From assembly GCA_903863315.1 (NCBI GenBank), contig CAIPBN010000621.1, positions 1-9,874 on the forward strand: a stretch of 9,874 nucleotides of DNA, given 5' to 3'. Under the pieces are notes generated by a model. That model saw nothing but the letters and a program-made list of their open reading frames with translations, was not told the DNA's origin and ran no database searches. Every line of letters starts with the position of its first letter. Position 1 is the first letter of the stretch. Below, in pieces: positions 6,907-9,874 of the stretch. This stretch comes from an uncultured Verrucomicrobiota bacterium (GTDB taxonomy: Bacteria > Verrucomicrobiota > Verrucomicrobiia > Limisphaerales > SXTU01). Made by a program: the position numbers and the translations under genes.

Positions 6907-6915
6907 AAGAGGTGA
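6907..6915 (+). promoter_or_regulatory. Strong Shine-Dalgarno site of the PA14 gene
   Basis: AAGAGGTGA pairs with the 16S rRNA 3' end with a single mismatch and lies immediately before ATG 6917. It is the only clear ribosome binding site in the window and fixes the start of the large downstream gene. Confidence 0.7.
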
Positions 6916-6916
6916 C

Positions 6917-9874
6917 ATGACGTCCGTCCTAATTCGCACCCACTCGCGTGCTGTTGCTTTCATCCTCGCCTGCGCCACCACCCTCGCCGCCCACGCCGGC
7001 TCGCTCCGCACGCGCGACGGCAAGTTCCTCGAAGGCACCGTCCAGCTCGACGCGCCCGCCGGGGTCAAAATCACCCTCGCCAACGGCCAGCAGCAGACGT
7101 TCCCGCTCGCGAGCCTTGAGCAGGCGACCTTCACCGCCAGTTCGGCCACCAGCCTCCCGCCGGAAGTGGCTGCCTTGATGAAGGGGCAGGGCTTCGGTCT
7201 GTTGGGCACCTACTACGAGCGCGTGGATCTCAGTGGTCGTCCCGTCCATCGGCTGGATGCTGCGATTAACTTCGACTGGGAACTCGGCGAACCCATCGTC
7301 GGCGTGCAGAAGGACTACTTCAGCGCGCGTTGGAGCGGGCAGTTGGAAGCGCCGGTGTCCGGCAAGTTCACCTTTCATCTTGATGCGGATGATGGGGCGC
7401 GGTTGTGGGTGGGGGACCGGCTCGTTTGTGATGCGTGGCGTATCTCGGACAGTTCCGAGATCAGCGGCACGATGGACCTGCAAGCCGGGCAGCTTTACGA
7501 TCTCCGGCTCGAATACTACGATAACCTTGGTCCGGCGCACCTGCGTCTTTCCTGGACCGGCCCCGGCATTCCCAAGAGCGTCGTGCCCCGTAGCCAGTTG
7601 CATCCGAGCCTCGGGATCAAGTCGGCTGGCAGCCAAGGCCTGCTCGCCGCCTACTTCCGCCGCACGGATCTGGACAGCAGCAGCGCGGTGACTCGGCTGG
7701 ACCCGCAACTTGATTTCAACTGGGGCAACAACGCTCCGGTGGCCGAGGTGCCGGCCGAGAGTTTCAGTGCGCGGTGGAGCGGACAGGTGACCGCACAATT
7801 CACGGAGAGCCACACTTTCCATGTCGAAGCTGGTGGCGGGGTGCGCGTGTGGTTGGATGGCCAGCGCATTCTCGATCAATGGCGCGATCAGCCCGGTGAA
7901 TTCTACAGCACCGTGGTGCCGCTCACAGCTGGCCAGAAATACGGTCTGCGCATTGAGCACTTCAGCACCAGCAAAGAGGCCAAGATGCGCCTGCTGTGGA
8001 GCAGCGCCTCGCAGCGCAAGGCCGTGATTCCGGCCGCCGCGCTTTCCCCGTCACAGCCGCCCCGATCTGCCGGGGCCAAGCCGGTCCACGGCCTGCTGGG
8101 CGCTTACTTTTCCCGGGCTGATTGTTCGAGCGAGGTGCTCAAGCGCGTGGATGCGCAGGTGAATTTTGACTGGGCCGACAAGCCGGCCGCGATGGGCGTG
8201 CCCACGGAGGATTTTTCGGTGCGGTGGACCGGCCAGTTGCAGGCCCAGCACACGGAGAATCACACTTTTCACGTTGAGACCGACGATGGCGTTCGCGTCT
8301 GGGTGGGCGACAAGCAGGTCATCGACGAGTGGCGACAGCAGGCCACCACGGTTGTGAGCCTGCCCGTGCCGCTCACCGCCGGACAATTTTACCCCCTCAC
8401 CATTGAGTATTTTTCCGCGAAGCCGCCAGCGTTGGTGAAGCTGAAGTGGAGCAGTCCCTCCACTCCGCTGGGCATCATTCCGGCGAACCGGCTCTACCCG
8501 CCCCATGCGCCCAACACGCCGTCACCGGGCGAGCGCCGCCTTGGCTTGGACCGCGGGGTTGTTACGTGGGATGGCTCCTTCCTCGCCGCTCCGCTCGTGG
8601 CCGGCGACGACACAGCACTCCAGTTCGGCGGGGCGCAAAAGGACTTCTCCCTCTCCACCGTCAACGCCGCCCGCCTGATTTTTCAAAACCTTTCGGCTCA
8701 ACGGGCCGCCAAGGTGGAGCCCGGCCGCAGCGGCGTGCTGCTGGTCAACGGCGACTTTGTCGATGGCGAGTTCAAAGGGTTGGAGCGCGGGCGTGTGAAG
8801 CTCAGCTCCGTCCTGTTCGGCCTCAAGTTCTTCGACGCCAACTACGAGGTCGTGGCTGTCATTTTACGCGAGCCCGCACTTGGTGCGCCGACGTTCCGCG
8901 TGAAGGTCAGCGATGGTTCGGTGTTGCTGGTGAAGAAATTCGCGATCACGCCGGAAGGCCTGACCATCGAGGACGCCACCTTGCGCGGATACAAGGTGCC
9001 GGCGCAGGAGCTGGTCGAGGTCCGGCAGGGCAGCGGCACGAATCTCTTCTCAGCTTCGCTCCAGCTTGGGCCGCAATCGCTCCACGCCCAGGCGGCCAAA
9101 GTGGACGCTGCCGCCGAGCGTGAGTGGAAGTCCAAGGCCGAGGCGGTCCGCAACGTCGTCGTTGCGGAGAATGACAAGCGCGCCCGGATGGACGACGAGG
9201 AGCAGCGCAAGATCCGCACGGAGCTCGACGCCGTCACCGAGGCAGACCGGATCCTGAAGACCGCTACCGCCAAGCTCACTGCCCTCCAGGAGGCATTCGC
9301 TAAGTCCCGATCCGAACTCAAGGACGCCGAGGCCAAGGCCGAGGAACTCCGCCTCGCCGCGAAGAAGGCGACGGAAGCTTACGACGCCAAGATCGCCGAG
9401 ACCGACAAACACAAGGCCCAGCATGACAAGGGCAAGGCCACGTATTCGCAGCGTGGACAAGAGCTGCTCGCCGCCACCCGCACGCGCGACACAACGCAGA
9501 CCCGGTTGAACAACGAAGTCCTCGCCGCCGAACAAGCTCTGTCCAGCGCACGCAACCGGCTGGCCTCCGCAAAGCAGGACGAGCTCAACCGCATGAAGAG
9601 CGCGGAGGCAAATCGCAAGGCAGCCGCCCTCGCGGCCGAGCAGGGCGAAGCGGCGCGCGTGAAGGTCGAGGCCGCTTGGAAAGCCACCCAGGCGGATGCG
9701 GCGAAAGCAGTCGCCGCGCGGGACGAGGCGAAGAAGTTGATGGACAAGGTCGCGGCCGAGTCGGCCAGCGCCATGAAGAAAGCCGCCGACAGCAAGCTGG
9801 CCGCCGACAAGGCCACCACCGAGTCGGCTGCCAGAGCGAAAGCCGCCACTGAGGCACGGGCCAGCGCGGACAAG
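6917..9874 (+). CDS. Large exported protein: three PA14 domains plus long coiled coil (3' end outside window)
   Basis: ATG 6917, after a good ribosome binding site, opens a frame of 986 codons with no stop before the right edge. Residues 1-28 are a signal peptide ending near LAAHAG. Residues about 29-75 (LRTRDGKFLEGTVQL, later FPLASLEQATF) look like a small beta barrel. Three PA14 domains (PF07691) follow at about 92-230, 240-376 and 391-529. They begin GLLGTYYERVDL, GLLAAYFRRTDL and GLLGAYFSRADC and contain FSARWSGQ or FSVRWTGQ, DDGxRxWVGD-type loops and LRLSWTGP-type ends. Residues about 603-705 hold two more small beta segments (GVLLVNGDFVDGEFKGL; FRVKVSDGSVLLVKK). From about 725 to the edge the chain is Ala/Lys/Glu-rich with no proline, a long coiled coil. 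PA14 domains usually bind carbohydrate or occur in adhesins and glycosidases. No catalytic domain is visible, so a structural or surface-binding role is inferred. It is probably co-transcribed with the toroid gene. Confidence 0.88.
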   Translation, partial: MTSVLIRTHSRAVAFILACATTLAAHAGSLRTRDGKFLEGTVQLDAPAGVKITLANGQQQTFPLASLEQATFTASSATSLPPEVAALMKGQGFGLLGTYYERVDLSGRPVHRLDAAINFDWELGEPIVGVQKDYFSARWSGQLEAPVSGKFTFHLDADDGARLWVGDRLVCDAWRISDSSEISGTMDLQAGQLYDLRLEYYDNLGPAHLRLSWTGPGIPKSVVPRSQLHPSLGIKSAGSQGLLAAYFRRTDLDSSSAVTRLDPQLDFNWGNNAPVAEVPAESFSARWSGQVTAQFTESHTFHVEAGGGVRVWLDGQRILDQWRDQPGEFYSTVVPLTAGQKYGLRIEHFSTSKEAKMRLLWSSASQRKAVIPAAALSPSQPPRSAGAKPVHGLLGAYFSRADCSSEVLKRVDAQVNFDWADKPAAMGVPTEDFSVRWTGQLQAQHTENHTFHVETDDGVRVWVGDKQVIDEWRQQATTVVSLPVPLTAGQFYPLTIEYFSAKPPALVKLKWSSPSTPLGIIPANRLYPPHAPNTPSPGERRLGLDRGVVTWDGSFLAAPLVAGDDTALQFGGAQKDFSLSTVNAARLIFQNLSAQRAAKVEPGRSGVLLVNGDFVDGEFKGLERGRVKLSSVLFGLKFFDANYEVVAVILREPALGAPTFRVKVSDGSVLLVKKFAITPEGLTIEDATLRGYKVPAQELVEVRQGSGTNLFSASLQLGPQSLHAQAAKVDAAAEREWKSKAEAVRNVVVAENDKRARMDDEEQRKIRTELDAVTEADRILKTATAKLTALQEAFAKSRSELKDAEAKAEELRLAAKKATEAYDAKIAETDKHKAQHDKGKATYSQRGQELLAATRTRDTTQTRLNNEVLAAEQALSSARNRLASAKQDELNRMKSAEANRKAAALAAEQGEAARVKVEAAWKATQADAAKAVAARDEAKKLMDKVAAESASAMKKAADSKLAADKATTESAARAKAATEARASADK
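7190..8505 (+). repeat. Triplicated PA14 domain coding region
   Basis: Three successive PA14 units of about 140 residues share G-L-L-x-A/T-Y, a VxxLDxxxxFDW-like stretch, F-S-x-R-W-S/T-G-Q, H/F-T-F-H, a loop with G-x-R-x-W and the final I/V-P-xxxL. The second and third are closest to each other: both have TESHTFHVE or TENHTFHVE and PLTAGQ. The first is more divergent. In the second copy the D-D of the glycan/Ca-type loop (DADDG, TDDG) is replaced by AGGG, so it may have lost a ligand-binding role. Confidence 0.75.

Noticed and set aside
6929..7960. A 343-codon minus-strand frame
   Set aside because: Antisense to the PA14 gene, whose plus frame has a ribosome binding site, signal peptide and domains.
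8446..9123. A 225-codon plus-strand frame within the PA14 gene
   Set aside because: Out-of-frame shadow, Arg/Gly-rich; the PA14 frame is continuous through the same bases.

Overview
The window looks like chromosomal DNA from a GC-rich Gram-negative bacterium of the PVC superphylum, most likely a Verrucomicrobiota lineage related to Pedosphaera/Limisphaera. This is an inference from gene content: a 32-residue Trp/Asp-Pro solenoid protein, a secreted CotH-family protein, a DUF3299 protein, a squalene-cyclase-repeat protein without cyclase motifs, and a PA14/coiled-coil protein. Most starts also lack a Shine-Dalgarno sequence. No RNA gene, insertion sequence, CRISPR array or phage gene is visible.

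Layout. (1) Positions 1-245, minus strand: the N-terminus of an AddB-type helicase/nuclease subunit, cut by the left edge. (2) 246-406: a divergent intergenic gap carrying a short TTCAAAG-type repeat. (3) 407-2776, plus: a membrane-anchored or exported protein built of about twenty 32-residue helical repeats. (4) 2778-4397, minus: a secreted CotH-family protein with a C-terminal beta domain, tail to tail with the previous gene and only one base away. (5) 4398-4563: a divergent promoter region. (6) 4564-5052 and 5060-5680, plus: a two-gene unit encoding a His-rich putative lipoprotein and an exported DUF3299 protein. (7) 5681-5821: a gap with a weak hairpin. (8) 5822-6883 and 6917-9874 (open at the right edge), plus: an exported alpha/alpha-toroid protein of the prenyltransferase/squalene-oxidase repeat class, followed after 33 bp by a very large exported protein with three PA14 domains and a coiled coil of at least 260 residues.

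Apart from the addB fragment, every gene carries an N-terminal export or membrane signal, so this is an envelope/secretome region. The strongest functional pairing is the His-rich lipoprotein with DUF3299, a candidate periplasmic metal-handling unit. The second is the toroid protein with the triple-PA14 coiled-coil protein, a candidate surface or carbohydrate-associated pair. The last gene is easy to miss because it has no stop codon inside the window.
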